In this document: piece by piece, positions 23,700-32,479 of the stretch
Layout of the letters: the number at the start of each line of letters is the position of its first letter
Numbering within the stretch: the first letter of the stretch is position 1
Source: a virus
DNA: 64,000 nt
IMG/VR virus record: IMGVR_UViG_3300028569_000023
Location: 1-64,000 of that record
Strand: one strand, 5' to 3'
The notes under the pieces: model-generated
What the model was told of the DNA's origin: nothing
Database searches by the model: none
The model's input: only the letters and a program-made list of their open reading frames with translations
Position numbers and translations under genes: made by a program

Positions 23700-24395
23700 A
23701 TGGACCAAATCAAATTAGAACTTCAAGGTGTTTTCGGTAACGATAAGCAGATCGCAGAAGCGGCTTGGACATCAAGTACTACCTACGAAGGTAAAGAACT
23801 GAAAAACGAATCAGACGTTTCGCGAGTAGTGAATATGCTCGCTGATTCGAAACACTCCGTACCATTCGAGAGTGTCGTATTTCGTTTCTGGATGAAAATT
23901 CCAATCACCACCGATAGACAAGTAGTAACGCATAGAATTGCTTCGCATTCCGGAATGAGTGGTCGGTATCGCACAATGCCAGATGAGTTCCTGGAAATGC
24001 CTATGGACGTTTTGGATATTCTATATAAGGGACTAGGAACCGTTCAGTCTCTTTTTTTCGAACAGTCTTATCAGAAACTGGCACAAGAAGCTAATTGGAT
24101 GTACCGTGAACTACTAACGGAACTTAAAGAAGTAGAACAAAAGGGAATTCTTACGAATACTGAGTATAAGCGTGCTCGTGAATTCTATCGTGGTATTCTG
24201 CCACAAAATAACATGACAGAACGAGTAACCGTTATTAATCTTCGAAGCTTTGCTAATTTCGTTAAGCTTCGTGATAAGCCTGAAGCGCAGCCTGAAATCC
24301 GGTACTTAGCTCAGTTAATGCTGGACGCTGTAAAAGCATCTAATACTTGCCCGATTGCGCTCGCCGCGCTCGAACGAAATAACTGGAGCATCTAA
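23700..24395 (+). CDS. thyX: Flavin-dependent thymidylate synthase
   Basis: 231 residues. The ThyX signature is seen as HRIASHSGMSGRY (about residues 79-91), followed by a helical core and a C-terminal ALAALERNNWSI. It methylates dUMP to dTMP using FAD, NADPH and methylene-tetrahydrofolate. ATG 23700 is chosen because the -10 box ends 6 bases earlier; a TTG at 23685 would lie within the promoter. It works with the deaminase, RNR and dNMP kinase encoded nearby. Confidence 0.92.
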   Translation: MDQIKLELQGVFGNDKQIAEAAWTSSTTYEGKELKNESDVSRVVNMLADSKHSVPFESVVFRFWMKIPITTDRQVVTHRIASHSGMSGRYRTMPDEFLEMPMDVLDILYKGLGTVQSLFFEQSYQKLAQEANWMYRELLTELKEVEQKGILTNTEYKRAREFYRGILPQNNMTERVTVINLRSFANFVKLRDKPEAQPEIRYLAQLMLDAVKASNTCPIALAALERNNWSI

Positions 24396-24898
24396 TGTAT
24401 AAAGTTTGGAAAACATCATCAATCGATAATCGTTATGAAGTTTCTAATTACGGAGAAGTTCGTAATATTAAAACTCAACGTAAACTAACCCCTTATGGCG
24501 CGTCGCGTTATAGCAAATACGTATATATTGGAAACAAAGCTCGTAATATCGAATACGTTATTTCTTTGGAATTCAACCTTCACGAAAGACACCAAGATTC
24601 AGCGGTTAACGTTAATAACGAATCTAAACTAGCTAAGAACTTGACTCCTTGTACTCGTTCTGAAAGAACTTCGGTTAACATGAAAAAAGTATGGGCTAAA
24701 CGGAATGCTCGAAAAGGACGTACTTTAGTCGGAGCTTATAAGAACCTAATCAAAGGGTCTAAAAAACCGTACAGGGCGATGATTAAACATCTTAATAAAC
24801 TTACGACTATTGGATATTACAATACAAAAAAAGAAGCACATCTTGCTTTTAAAGCTAAGCACTTAGAACTATTCGGATTCGAACACGGAAGTATCTAA
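24395..24898 (+). CDS. Homing-endonuclease-like protein (NUMOD4/AP2), HNH degenerate
   Basis: 167 residues. N-terminal NUMOD4-like YEVSNYGEVRN and a C-terminal AP2-like DNA-binding segment (IGYYNTKKEAHLAF). Between them, where HNH homing enzymes have a His-Asp/His-Asn pair, the sequence reads AVNVNNESKLAKNL with no catalytic His. It may be a dead endonuclease kept as a DNA-binding protein. It starts at a TAATG with thyX. Confidence 0.72.
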   Translation: MYKVWKTSSIDNRYEVSNYGEVRNIKTQRKLTPYGASRYSKYVYIGNKARNIEYVISLEFNLHERHQDSAVNVNNESKLAKNLTPCTRSERTSVNMKKVWAKRNARKGRTLVGAYKNLIKGSKKPYRAMIKHLNKLTTIGYYNTKKEAHLAFKAKHLELFGFEHGSI

Positions 24899-25914
24899 TG
24901 AGCATCCGTTTATCAAAAACCGCCGTTGAGATGTATCAACAGTGCGGGATGAAATACAAGCTTCACTATATCGACAAGTGGCGCTCAAAGCTTTTAGACA
25001 GTCCGTTGTTCTTCGGATCGGCTATTGACGAAGCGTTGAATTGTTTGCTCATTACAAAGAAAAAGACACTAATCGGAGACGAGGTTAAATTCTTAGGTAA
25101 AGATCCACGTATTCTATTTTACGAATCGTTTAAGTTCGTTAAGGTACTAGACGATAGAGTAGACATTCGGTTTAGTGAGTTAGCTCGTTATTCAGCGGCT
25201 GATATCGATCTGGACATTCTATTAGACGAGGACTTGGATTATATCCTGAAACATAACCCATCTAAAGAAATTGAGCTTGTAAAAGAGAACGTCGTCGGTT
25301 TTATCGAAGAATGTCAAGCTGTTCGTAAAGAGAAGGGAATGCTGGAACTTCCGGAGTTTAAGCTTTACAACCTCTGTGCGTGGACTAGTCTTTACCGAAA
25401 AGGACTTATGCTTATCGAAGCGTATGAAAAGAACATCATGCCTGAAATCGTTGAAGTTCATGACATCCAAAAACTAGTACATCTTCCTAACGAACAAGGC
25501 GATCATATTACCGGATTTATTGACTTTACCGCTACATTTAAAGACGGCGTTAAAAGGGTCATGGATAACAAAACGAGCAGTCAGCGATATACTCAGCAAG
25601 ATATTCTTGACTCGCAGCAGCTTTCTATTTATACTGAATATGAAAGCAACAAACAGTGCGGGTTCGCTGTTCTGGAAAAGAAGATTAGAAAGAAAGAACC
25701 AAGGGTTAGAACTGAGTTAGTTTTTGGAGAAGTATCAGATGCTCAAGTCGAGAAACACTTCGAAGCTATCGATTCGGTTTTGACGAACGTTAAGAATGGC
25801 GTGTTTGAGAAGAACGAGAAGTCATGTTTTCTATATGGAAAACCTTGCCCGTTCTACGATGCGTGCATGAAGAACGATTTTAGTCATTTAGTAAATACTA
25901 AGGAGAAGAAATGA
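24898..25914 (+). CDS. PD-(D/E)XK nuclease, RecB/Cas4-like
   Basis: 338 residues. Core motif GFIDF (Asp209) and DNK (Asp223, Lys225) followed by YTQQDILDSQQLSIY, the RecB-nuclease motif. Cys16 plus Cys310, Cys317 and Cys323 could hold an iron-sulfur cluster as in Cas4/AddB-type enzymes. Likely a DNA exonuclease in recombination or host DNA breakdown, next to the ERF annealing gene. TAATG start. Confidence 0.83.
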   Translation: MSIRLSKTAVEMYQQCGMKYKLHYIDKWRSKLLDSPLFFGSAIDEALNCLLITKKKTLIGDEVKFLGKDPRILFYESFKFVKVLDDRVDIRFSELARYSAADIDLDILLDEDLDYILKHNPSKEIELVKENVVGFIEECQAVRKEKGMLELPEFKLYNLCAWTSLYRKGLMLIEAYEKNIMPEIVEVHDIQKLVHLPNEQGDHITGFIDFTATFKDGVKRVMDNKTSSQRYTQQDILDSQQLSIYTEYESNKQCGFAVLEKKIRKKEPRVRTELVFGEVSDAQVEKHFEAIDSVLTNVKNGVFEKNEKSCFLYGKPCPFYDACMKNDFSHLVNTKEKK

Positions 25915-26048
25915 AACGACTTTTTGTACTAATGAGTCCTAGCGGTGAACTGAGTCTTTGGGTTCAACAAAACGGAGAATATGTCCCTGTCGAAGGAAAC
26001 AGCGAAGAAGACGGTCGTTACGAAATGCTAGGATCTTGGGAGGAATAA
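25911..26048 (+). CDS. Acidic hypothetical protein, 45 aa
   Basis: Site AAGGAGAAG precedes ATG 25911, which overlaps the nuclease stop (ATGA). Acidic with a beta-hairpin look. The stop forms TAATG with the next gene. Confidence 0.6.
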   Translation: MKRLFVLMSPSGELSLWVQQNGEYVPVEGNSEEDGRYEMLGSWEE

Positions 26049-26335
26049 TGATTACAGCTAAAGAAGCAAAAGCTAATTCACAATTGGCGTCACAACCTGC
26101 ACCTATTCCTGTTATTCTAGAAGCAATTGAATACAGAATACGAGATGCTGCTCAAAAAGGTAGAACTGAGGTAGAAGTAACGCCTAGTACTACTCCTGCT
26201 ATCAATAATTATTTTATATTAGAAAATCTTCAATATCTCAATAAACTAGTAGAAGAATTACAATCTTTAGGATATAGCGTAACTTTAAATTCAGTCGCTA
26301 TTATCACATATGGTATTGTGGTGAGTTGGAAATGA
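26048..26335 (+). CDS. Hypothetical protein, 95 aa
   Basis: ATG 26048 is chosen for the TAATG overlap and the preceding GGGAGGAA. Mixed alpha/beta with a middle segment RIRDAAQKGRTEVEV, a pattern seen in many small phage proteins of unknown role. Confidence 0.66.
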   Translation: MITAKEAKANSQLASQPAPIPVILEAIEYRIRDAAQKGRTEVEVTPSTTPAINNYFILENLQYLNKLVEELQSLGYSVTLNSVAIITYGIVVSWK

Positions 26336-26763
26336 AACAATCAGTCGTTATTCTAGTAGGAACTCCGGGATCGGGAAAATCAACGCTCGCTAAAGAGTTC
26401 ACCGATCATGTTCGTATTTCGCAGGATGTTCTAGGATCTCGCCAGAATTGCATTAACGAGTGTCATAAGCATCTATCTTCGGGAAAGTCCGTGATTATCG
26501 ATAGAACTAATATCAATCGTCAGCAGCGAGGATACTGGACAAATATCGCTAATTACTATGGAATTACGAATGTTCATTGTATTGTCTTGGAATTAGATCC
26601 AGAAGAATGCATTCACCGTATTTCGCATAGAGTAGGACATGAAACTATCTCGGAACATTTAAGCATTGACGAGAAGAGAAAGATCGTGTATAATTTTCAT
26701 AAATCGTTCGAGATGCCAAGTCTCAACGAAGGATTTAAAACAATCACGATTACAAAAGGATGA
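26332..26763 (+). CDS. P-loop kinase, polynucleotide-kinase-like (AAA_33 type)
   Basis: 143 residues from ATG 26332. Walker A GTPGSGKS (residues 10-17), then IIDRTN, where T4 polynucleotide kinase and zeta-type kinases have a substrate Asp, and a lid-like LDPEECIHRISHR. It matches the N-terminal kinase half of T4 Pnkp in size; the 3' phosphatase half is absent. It probably phosphorylates 5'-OH ends, though another small substrate is possible. Notable with the hammerhead and RNA ligase in the same genome. Confidence 0.75.
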   Translation: MKQSVVILVGTPGSGKSTLAKEFTDHVRISQDVLGSRQNCINECHKHLSSGKSVIIDRTNINRQQRGYWTNIANYYGITNVHCIVLELDPEECIHRISHRVGHETISEHLSIDEKRKIVYNFHKSFEMPSLNEGFKTITITKG

Positions 26764-26767
26764 ACAA

Positions 26768-27049
26768 ATGAGTAAGAAACAAAAATCAATTGAAGATCTA
26801 ATTTTGGAGGCAGCGACTCCGAAACAGGAGGAAAAAGAGCCACAAGTAGTACTTCCTGTTAATTTAACAGAAACAGCACTAGGAATCGCAAAAGATCCCT
26901 TGACAGGGAAGTGGAATGTGGTTACAATCAAATTCGACCCTGAAACACGGACAGCGGGTCCTGTCGAAATGAAGGAAGAAGAAGATCGTCAGATCGCAGT
27001 TGAACGTTTTAAGATTTACGCAGCTAACGATATTTTAACGCTTAAATAA
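26768..27049 (+). CDS. Hypothetical protein, 93 aa
   Basis: ATG 26768 follows AAAGGATG. Charged, acidic ends and a central region with IAKDPLTGKWNVVTIKFD. No known family. Directly precedes the ERF gene. Confidence 0.68.
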   Translation: MSKKQKSIEDLILEAATPKQEEKEPQVVLPVNLTETALGIAKDPLTGKWNVVTIKFDPETRTAGPVEMKEEEDRQIAVERFKIYAANDILTLK

Positions 27050-27057
27050 GGAGATAC

Positions 27058-27636
27058 ATGAAAAACGTCCTAAAGAAACTACTTAAAGTTAAATCCGAGA
27101 TGGGATCTGTAGCTAAAAGCTCAGATAATCCTTTCTTTAAATCCAAATACGCAGACCTTAATGCGCATTTGCAACTAGTAGAACCTCTCTTGGAAAAGAA
27201 TGGTCTACTTCTTCTTCAACCTGTCGAGTCAGATGAACGAGGTGATAAAGTTGTAACTCGTATTCTCGATTCGGAATCAGGTGAGGAAGTTCGCTCTGAA
27301 ATGCATCTAGTTCTTGTAAAAGAAGATATGCAACAAAAAGGGGCAGCGGTTACATACGCTCGTCGATTCACGCTAGGATCGCTTCTTGCGCTTCAAGCCG
27401 AAGATGACGACGGTGAGACAGCATCCGGTCGCGGTAAATCAGCACCTAGAGCATCGTTTAGTCCTGGGCCGAACGTGGCTAGTACACAGAAGATGGTAGC
27501 GGATAAACCAGTGGAAGCTCCTGCTGCTAAAACATCATTATTCCGTAAAACAGTAAAACCTAGCGCTCCTGTTTCGGTTCAACCTGCTAAAGTATCAGCA
27601 CCTGCCGAATCATCTGAAGAAGAAAGTTGGGAATAA
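27058..27636 (+). CDS. erf: ERF-family single-strand annealing protein
   Basis: 192 residues. N-terminal ERF domain (residues about 1-125) with SSDNPFFKSKYADLNAHL and GAAVTYARRFTLGSLL; the C-terminal third is a disordered Ala/Pro/Lys linker with an acidic tip (EEESWE), as in SSB-interacting tails. It anneals complementary single strands in phage recombination. Its partner nuclease is probably the PD-(D/E)XK protein upstream. AAGGAG precedes ATG. Confidence 0.88.
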   Translation: MKNVLKKLLKVKSEMGSVAKSSDNPFFKSKYADLNAHLQLVEPLLEKNGLLLLQPVESDERGDKVVTRILDSESGEEVRSEMHLVLVKEDMQQKGAAVTYARRFTLGSLLALQAEDDDGETASGRGKSAPRASFSPGPNVASTQKMVADKPVEAPAAKTSLFRKTVKPSAPVSVQPAKVSAPAESSEEESWE

Positions 27637-27638
27637 AT

Positions 27639-28061
27639 ATGACAAGCGTACTACCTCCTGAAGCTCTCGAAGCGTTGCAACAAATGCAAGCTCGCGATGC
27701 TGAAGTTACAGAAACAGTTAACGTAGAAGAAGCTAAACAAGTACTAGATGAAGCAACGAGTGCCGAACAACGAGCTACTCCTGAAGAAATCGCAGCGCAG
27801 CTTCTACATTTCTATACTCCGGTTTATAATAACCTAGTGGCGCAATTAAGCTCTAAAGCGATGCGTAGGCTCTTAAATAAGCTTATCGAGTATCCGCTTA
27901 ATACTAAGAAGTACGATTCAACTAGTCCTGCTGAGGGACAAGCGTTCGCTGTAGGTCTACGACTTCTAGAAGCTAAACACGTTCTAATCATGAGCACATA
28001 CGCTCAAAACATTGACAATCTAACCCAGGAACAGAAAGAACAAGGAGAATCAAATGGCTAA
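27639..28061 (+). CDS. Helical hypothetical protein, 140 aa
   Basis: ATG 27639 is chosen after TTGGGAA. Predicted all alpha with acidic, Gln-rich ends. Its position between ERF and primase-helicase suggests a replication or recombination accessory. Overlaps the next gene by 8 bases. Confidence 0.67.
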   Translation: MTSVLPPEALEALQQMQARDAEVTETVNVEEAKQVLDEATSAEQRATPEEIAAQLLHFYTPVYNNLVAQLSSKAMRRLLNKLIEYPLNTKKYDSTSPAEGQAFAVGLRLLEAKHVLIMSTYAQNIDNLTQEQKEQGESNG

Positions 28062-28320
28062 AAAGAAACGTAACGTTGTCGGAGAAGTACTTAAGAGTAA
28101 AGAACAAGGTAAAGCTCCGTATATTAAAATCAAGAAAGATGTAACTCTTTCAGCAGGACAGAGCATTTCGCTTGAGAGCAAAAAGAAGCAGCTAGAAAGT
28201 CTAGCGCAAGCTGTCGCTGACGGTAAACTTGGCGGAGATATGGCAGCCGAGATCCAGGAACGTCTAGAGAAGATTCCTAATTTCGTTATGTACCAAATGA
28301 TCGTTCTCGAAGACGTCTAA
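28054..28320 (+). CDS. Basic hypothetical protein, 88 aa
   Basis: Basic N-terminus, helical C-terminus, no known motif. Ribosome site AAGGAG lies in the preceding gene. Confidence 0.67.
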   Translation: MAKKKRNVVGEVLKSKEQGKAPYIKIKKDVTLSAGQSISLESKKKQLESLAQAVADGKLGGDMAAEIQERLEKIPNFVMYQMIVLEDV

Positions 28321-28335
28321 ACAATAACCTACTAC

Positions 28336-28369
28336 CCTGTTACATTATGTTAGAGCGTAGTGTAACAGG
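28336..28369 (+). promoter_or_regulatory. Inverted repeat before primase-helicase gene
   Basis: CCTGTTACA (28336-28344) and TGTAACAGG (28361-28369) are a perfect 9-bp inverted repeat with a 16-base spacer. No U-run follows, so an operator or leader hairpin is more likely than a terminator. Confidence 0.6.
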
Positions 28370-28389
28370 TATCTCCTAAAAGGGTTACA

Positions 28390-30330
28390 ATGAGTAAGTA
28401 TGTCCGTTTAACAAAGGGTCTAGCATCCAAGGGTCAACTCGTAAAAGAAGAAGAAGTATACGATGTAATCGGTAGTCAAATCGATTCAGACTGGTATCAA
28501 TCTGCTTTCTATTACAATCAAGAACAATATGAGAAGTTCACAAAGATAGGTTCAGTAAAAGGTCTAAAAGACGTTACCACTAATAAGATCTTCTTTGACT
28601 TAGATTCCAAAAAAAGCGTACACGATTCTAGGAATTCAACGCTTAGAGTTATTGAACGTTTGAAATCACAAAACGGAGTAGATCCTAGTCATTTAGAGAT
28701 CACGTTTAGCGGTAATAAAGGATTCGGAGTCGTACTGACCGTTGATAAAGATCTAAATCCTCCTCAAGTTGCTGAAATTGCAACAAGAATCGCTGGAGAT
28801 CTTGATGGTTTCGACCTTTCGATGTATGATCCTAATCAGATTATACGCGTACCGTTCACTAAGCACCAGAAATCTGGCAAATACAAAATCCCGCTTACTT
28901 ATTCAGATCTAAAAGATCTTTCTATCGATGCTATTTTCGATAAAGCTAAGGATCTATCGAATGTAAACAGCGAGATTACAGTTTCGGAAGTTCATCTTCC
29001 GGATAGTTTCTATACTTCCGATAAAAAGGAAGAAAAAATCAACAACATCCCGAAAGGGGCTAGAGAAATCCTAGCAAGGAAACCTAAACAGTGGCGCGAT
29101 TCCAAATGGCTCATCCATGAAGGATTCTTCGAATCCGGAGAAAGACATCACGCTTTAATGGTTTTAGCGGCGACTCTAAAGGGCATGGGATATGATTCGG
29201 TATCGACCGGACATATGTGTAAAGCCGCCATTGAGAAACAAGCTATCCGTACAAAGAGCGATAAGTTCCCTAAAGAAGAACTTTGGGAAAACGTCATTGC
29301 TTCAGTATTCGATGAAGGATGGGAAGGTGGTCAATATTCTGTCGATAATGACCCTTGGCTTAAAAACTATGCTATCAATATGGGTGTTTTCGAGAACGAC
29401 TCAAAGGAAGACGCTCCTAAACAGATCCGCGATATTGAAGGTGAATTCACCGATTTTGTAATGAATATCGATGAGAACACAATTAAGACAGGTATTGAAT
29501 GGTTAGATAAAGAAATGCCTTTAATTACAGGAGGTAATCTTGGAATTATAGGGGCAGCGAGTTCAGGAAAAACAGCCTTAGCTCTTGAAATCCTTAAGAA
29601 TACATCGCAAGCCGGGGTGGTTTCAGTATTCGCATCACTGGATATGCACCGTAAACGTCTTTATCAAAAGCTATTACATAAAGTATCAGGCGGTATGAGC
29701 AGGGATGAAATTTACGAGCTATATCGAGCAGGTAGAGGTCACGAGGTTTCGGATGCTATCGCTAGAGATTACGGTAACGTATGGTTTTTCGATAGAAGCG
29801 CTCCGACTGTTTCTGATATTAGAGAATATGTTCTAAACGTAGAGAAGAAAACAGGCAAGAAAGTAAAGCTATTGATGGTCGATTACTTCGAACGTGTCAA
29901 TTCCAATAAGTCAGAAGATACAGCGGCTAGTAAAGAAGTAGCTGGTCAATTGCAAGACATCGTTAATGATTTGGACATCTGTTTAATTACGTTGGTTCAA
30001 CCTAACAAGTTCTCACTTAATGGAGGCCCGGATAGTCCTATTCTCTCATATACAGCGATTAAAGGTTCATCGTTCATGTACCAAGCGTTCCGTAGTATCG
30101 TATCGATCTGGCGTCCTTTTTTCAATCCTGAAACAGCAGATCGTGATAACTACATGGAAATGGCAATCTTAAAAAACGACCTAGGTGAGGTAGGGAAGAA
30201 CACGTTTGGTTGGACTGGGAAAACAGGCGATATCTATAACTTAACAGCTTCCGAAAAAGAAACGTTTAAAGCATTACTGAAGGAACGCCAAGATGAGAAA
30301 AAAGAAAACAAGTCCGAAGAATGGTCATGA
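28390..30330 (+). CDS. AEP primase - DnaB-like helicase fusion
   Basis: 646 residues. The N-terminal archaeo-eukaryotic primase-like module has FFDLDSK (Asp70, Asp72) and TFSGNKGFG (residues 105-113). The C-terminal RecA-fold helicase has Walker A GAASSGKT (388-395), a Walker B-like LLMVDYFE and a QPNKFSLNG-containing segment as in DnaB/Gp4 helicases. It would unwind the fork and lay primers, the role T7 gp4 plays with a different (TOPRIM) primase. The inverted repeat upstream may control it. Confidence 0.85.
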   Translation: MSKYVRLTKGLASKGQLVKEEEVYDVIGSQIDSDWYQSAFYYNQEQYEKFTKIGSVKGLKDVTTNKIFFDLDSKKSVHDSRNSTLRVIERLKSQNGVDPSHLEITFSGNKGFGVVLTVDKDLNPPQVAEIATRIAGDLDGFDLSMYDPNQIIRVPFTKHQKSGKYKIPLTYSDLKDLSIDAIFDKAKDLSNVNSEITVSEVHLPDSFYTSDKKEEKINNIPKGAREILARKPKQWRDSKWLIHEGFFESGERHHALMVLAATLKGMGYDSVSTGHMCKAAIEKQAIRTKSDKFPKEELWENVIASVFDEGWEGGQYSVDNDPWLKNYAINMGVFENDSKEDAPKQIRDIEGEFTDFVMNIDENTIKTGIEWLDKEMPLITGGNLGIIGAASSGKTALALEILKNTSQAGVVSVFASLDMHRKRLYQKLLHKVSGGMSRDEIYELYRAGRGHEVSDAIARDYGNVWFFDRSAPTVSDIREYVLNVEKKTGKKVKLLMVDYFERVNSNKSEDTAASKEVAGQLQDIVNDLDICLITLVQPNKFSLNGGPDSPILSYTAIKGSSFMYQAFRSIVSIWRPFFNPETADRDNYMEMAILKNDLGEVGKNTFGWTGKTGDIYNLTASEKETFKALLKERQDEKKENKSEEWS

Positions 30331-30625
30331 TCTATTCTTTGATATATTTATCGGAGAGTTTGTAGATATCATAACTAAAAGACGTTCTTCTAGGATTTCA
30401 GTAAACCCTGATACAGGAGAAACCGATCAAATAGAAATGCCTATGGTTATCTCAGGGTATTTACTAGACGAAGACGAGGTTTACTATTTCATAGGTGTTA
30501 CTCCTAAAGAAGTATCAAATGCTGTTAAAAAAAGTATAGTTGACCATGTAGGATTATCTAGTCCAGACGGGTTAAACATGGAAGAATTAGAATATCCTAA
30601 AACCCCAGTGGGCGAATTAAATTGA
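30293..30625 (+). CDS. Hypothetical protein, 110 aa
   Basis: Starts within the last 38 bases of the helicase gene. Basic N-terminus, then a beta-rich domain with VISGYLLDEDEVYYFIG, which looks like a small barrel. Possibly a replication accessory by position. Confidence 0.66.
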   Translation: MRKKKTSPKNGHDLFFDIFIGEFVDIITKRRSSRISVNPDTGETDQIEMPMVISGYLLDEDEVYYFIGVTPKEVSNAVKKSIVDHVGLSSPDGLNMEELEYPKTPVGELN

Positions 30626-30650
30626 CGTGGAGTTTAACATGTGGTATGCT
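30622..30650 (+). promoter_or_regulatory. Sigma70-type promoter before polymerase operon
   Basis: TTGACG (30622-30627), 17-base spacer, TATGCT (30645-30650). It would start RNA near 30657 and drive the gene at 30699 and the polymerase. Confidence 0.68.
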
Positions 30651-30698
30651 ACCTTTGTAGTCCTAGTTATTGTATTAATTTTACACGAGGGGTCCTAG
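30639..30698 (+). CDS. 19-aa hydrophobic micropeptide
   Basis: ATG 30639 after GGAG (30629-30632); encodes MWYATFVVLVIVLILHEGS. It resembles the 15-aa peptide at 1161 (TF, hydrophobic core, ILH, acidic residue). The stop TAG overlaps the next ATG (TAGATG). Expression would need read-through from upstream because the local promoter starts inside it. Confidence 0.42.
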   Translation: MWYATFVVLVIVLILHEGS

Positions 30699-30941
30699 AT
30701 GACAAACATAATTCCTGTAGAGTACTTTAAATTCCGTTCAGAGTTCAACACTATGAGTTATACCGAGCTTATGGCAGTATGGGCTGAGCAGTTCGAAAGT
30801 GGTTATTCTTGGAAATCTAAGCCTATCCAACAGTATAAGCTTAAAGCGATGTTTGAGACGATCAAAAGTCGCAGCACTAATCCTGCCGTAAAGGATTTCA
30901 TCAATAACCAATCTAAAGCACTGAACTTCGGAGATATTTAA
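30699..30941 (+). CDS. Hypothetical protein, 80 aa
   Basis: Ribosome site GAGGGG precedes ATG 30699. Helical and aromatic. It overlaps the polymerase start by one base (TAATG). Function unknown. Confidence 0.68.
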   Translation: MTNIIPVEYFKFRSEFNTMSYTELMAVWAEQFESGYSWKSKPIQQYKLKAMFETIKSRSTNPAVKDFINNQSKALNFGDI

Positions 30942-32479
30942 TGTCTACTGACATCCAGCGCATTATTCACGGTAAAGCCGGAATTAAGCACGTTGTCGGC
31001 ATGAAAGTCGAAGAAGACGTTGCTAATATCTGGACCGAGAAAGATGGAGTTGTAGAACATTTACAACTGAAGAATAAGTTCTGGCTTTTATCGAATAAAC
31101 GAATCGCTCCGAATTGGACCAAACTAGAGGGTAATTTGTATTACCAGTACGGCGCTCAGTTTTCAAAACGTTTAGATTTCACTAGAGCGAAATACCAGCT
31201 ATCAAAATACGACTGCTATTCGATTATGAACCCGGAAGAGTCTTTCATGGTCAAAGACGGAGTTCGCTATTTTCTAGATTTAAAACCTAAAGAAGTTTCT
31301 ATTCTATCTTTCGATATCGAGACGACGGGACTTTCTGTAAATGAAAACTCCAAGCTTTTACTGATCTCAAACACCTATCGCTGTGGAGATCGTATTGTCA
31401 AGAAGATGTTCGATTATACGGATTATGAATCATGTGGAGCAATGACAGAAGCATGGTGCGATTGGGTTAGAGAAATGAACCCTGCTATTATTTGTGGTCA
31501 TAACATCATTCAGTTCGACTTGAAGTATCTACTCGATTGTGCTAATAGAGACGGTACGCGTTTTGCCATTGGACGTGACGACAGGGAAACGACGCTAGAT
31601 AGTTACACTACTAAGTTCCGCGTAGACGGATCTCGTAGTCAAGAAATCAATAGGTACGTGATCTTCGGACGTGAACTTTGTGATACAATGCTTTTAGCAT
31701 TACGTTACGATATTGCCACTAAGAAATACGATAGCTATGGACTAAAGCAAATCATTAAAACCGAGAAGTTAGAAAAGGTCGATAGGCAATTCTATGACGC
31801 TTCACTTATTCGAGTGAACTATAAGAATCCTACCGAATGGGCTAAAATCAGAGAGTATTGTAAAGATGATGCAGATGATGCTCTGGCTCTTTTCGATCTT
31901 ATGATTCCTTCGGCTTTTTATTGTGCTCAATCTATTCCTAAAACATTTGGTAATACCCTAACATCGGCAACCGGGGGACAGATCAATTCCATGCTTGTCG
32001 GTGCGTATTTACAGGATAAGCATTCAATTCCTAAAACTACTGAAACAAACGGATACGAGGGTGCTTTATCGGGAGGTAATCCTGGAATATACAGTCACGC
32101 AATCAAGGCCGACGTGCAGAGTTTGTATCCGTCCATCATGCGTAACTATAAGATAGGATTAGGAAATAAAGACCCTAAGGGTGTTTTTATACAACTGACC
32201 GAGTATTTTACAGTAGAGAGATTGAAGAATAAAAAACTAGCAAAAGAGACTGGAGATAAGTACTACGATGATCTTCAAAGCTCACAAAAAGTGTTTGCGA
32301 ATTCTTTATACGGGTTCTGTGCCGCGCCTGGGCTTTCGTTTAATGCGCCCCAGTCTGCGTCTTTTATTACTAAAACAGGTAGAGATATTCTACTTAAAGC
32401 TATACAATTTACTTGCGGTCTAACTTCTGAACAGTTACAATCGGATGTAGAGGAAGAAGAACCAGTAGATGCGTGCTAA
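30941..32479 (+). CDS. Family B DNA polymerase, N-terminal part (split gene)
   Basis: 512 residues. Exonuclease motifs FDIETTG (Asp125, Glu127), GHNIIQFDLKYLL and YCKDDADDAL. Polymerase motif A is DVQSLYPSI (about residue 391) and motif B is K...NSLYG (about residue 450). It stops after the helix following motif B, before motif C, which is carried by the product at 33013. An HNH gene sits exactly between. The two fragments probably assemble into one working enzyme. The C-terminal tail ends in an acidic run (VEEEEPVDAC). Confidence 0.9.
   Translation: MSTDIQRIIHGKAGIKHVVGMKVEEDVANIWTEKDGVVEHLQLKNKFWLLSNKRIAPNWTKLEGNLYYQYGAQFSKRLDFTRAKYQLSKYDCYSIMNPEESFMVKDGVRYFLDLKPKEVSILSFDIETTGLSVNENSKLLLISNTYRCGDRIVKKMFDYTDYESCGAMTEAWCDWVREMNPAIICGHNIIQFDLKYLLDCANRDGTRFAIGRDDRETTLDSYTTKFRVDGSRSQEINRYVIFGRELCDTMLLALRYDIATKKYDSYGLKQIIKTEKLEKVDRQFYDASLIRVNYKNPTEWAKIREYCKDDADDALALFDLMIPSAFYCAQSIPKTFGNTLTSATGGQINSMLVGAYLQDKHSIPKTTETNGYEGALSGGNPGIYSHAIKADVQSLYPSIMRNYKIGLGNKDPKGVFIQLTEYFTVERLKNKKLAKETGDKYYDDLQSSQKVFANSLYGFCAAPGLSFNAPQSASFITKTGRDILLKAIQFTCGLTSEQLQSDVEEEEPVDAC

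Noticed and set aside
26690-26697. TATAAT inside the kinase gene
   Set aside because: No -35 at proper spacing and no gene start just after it.
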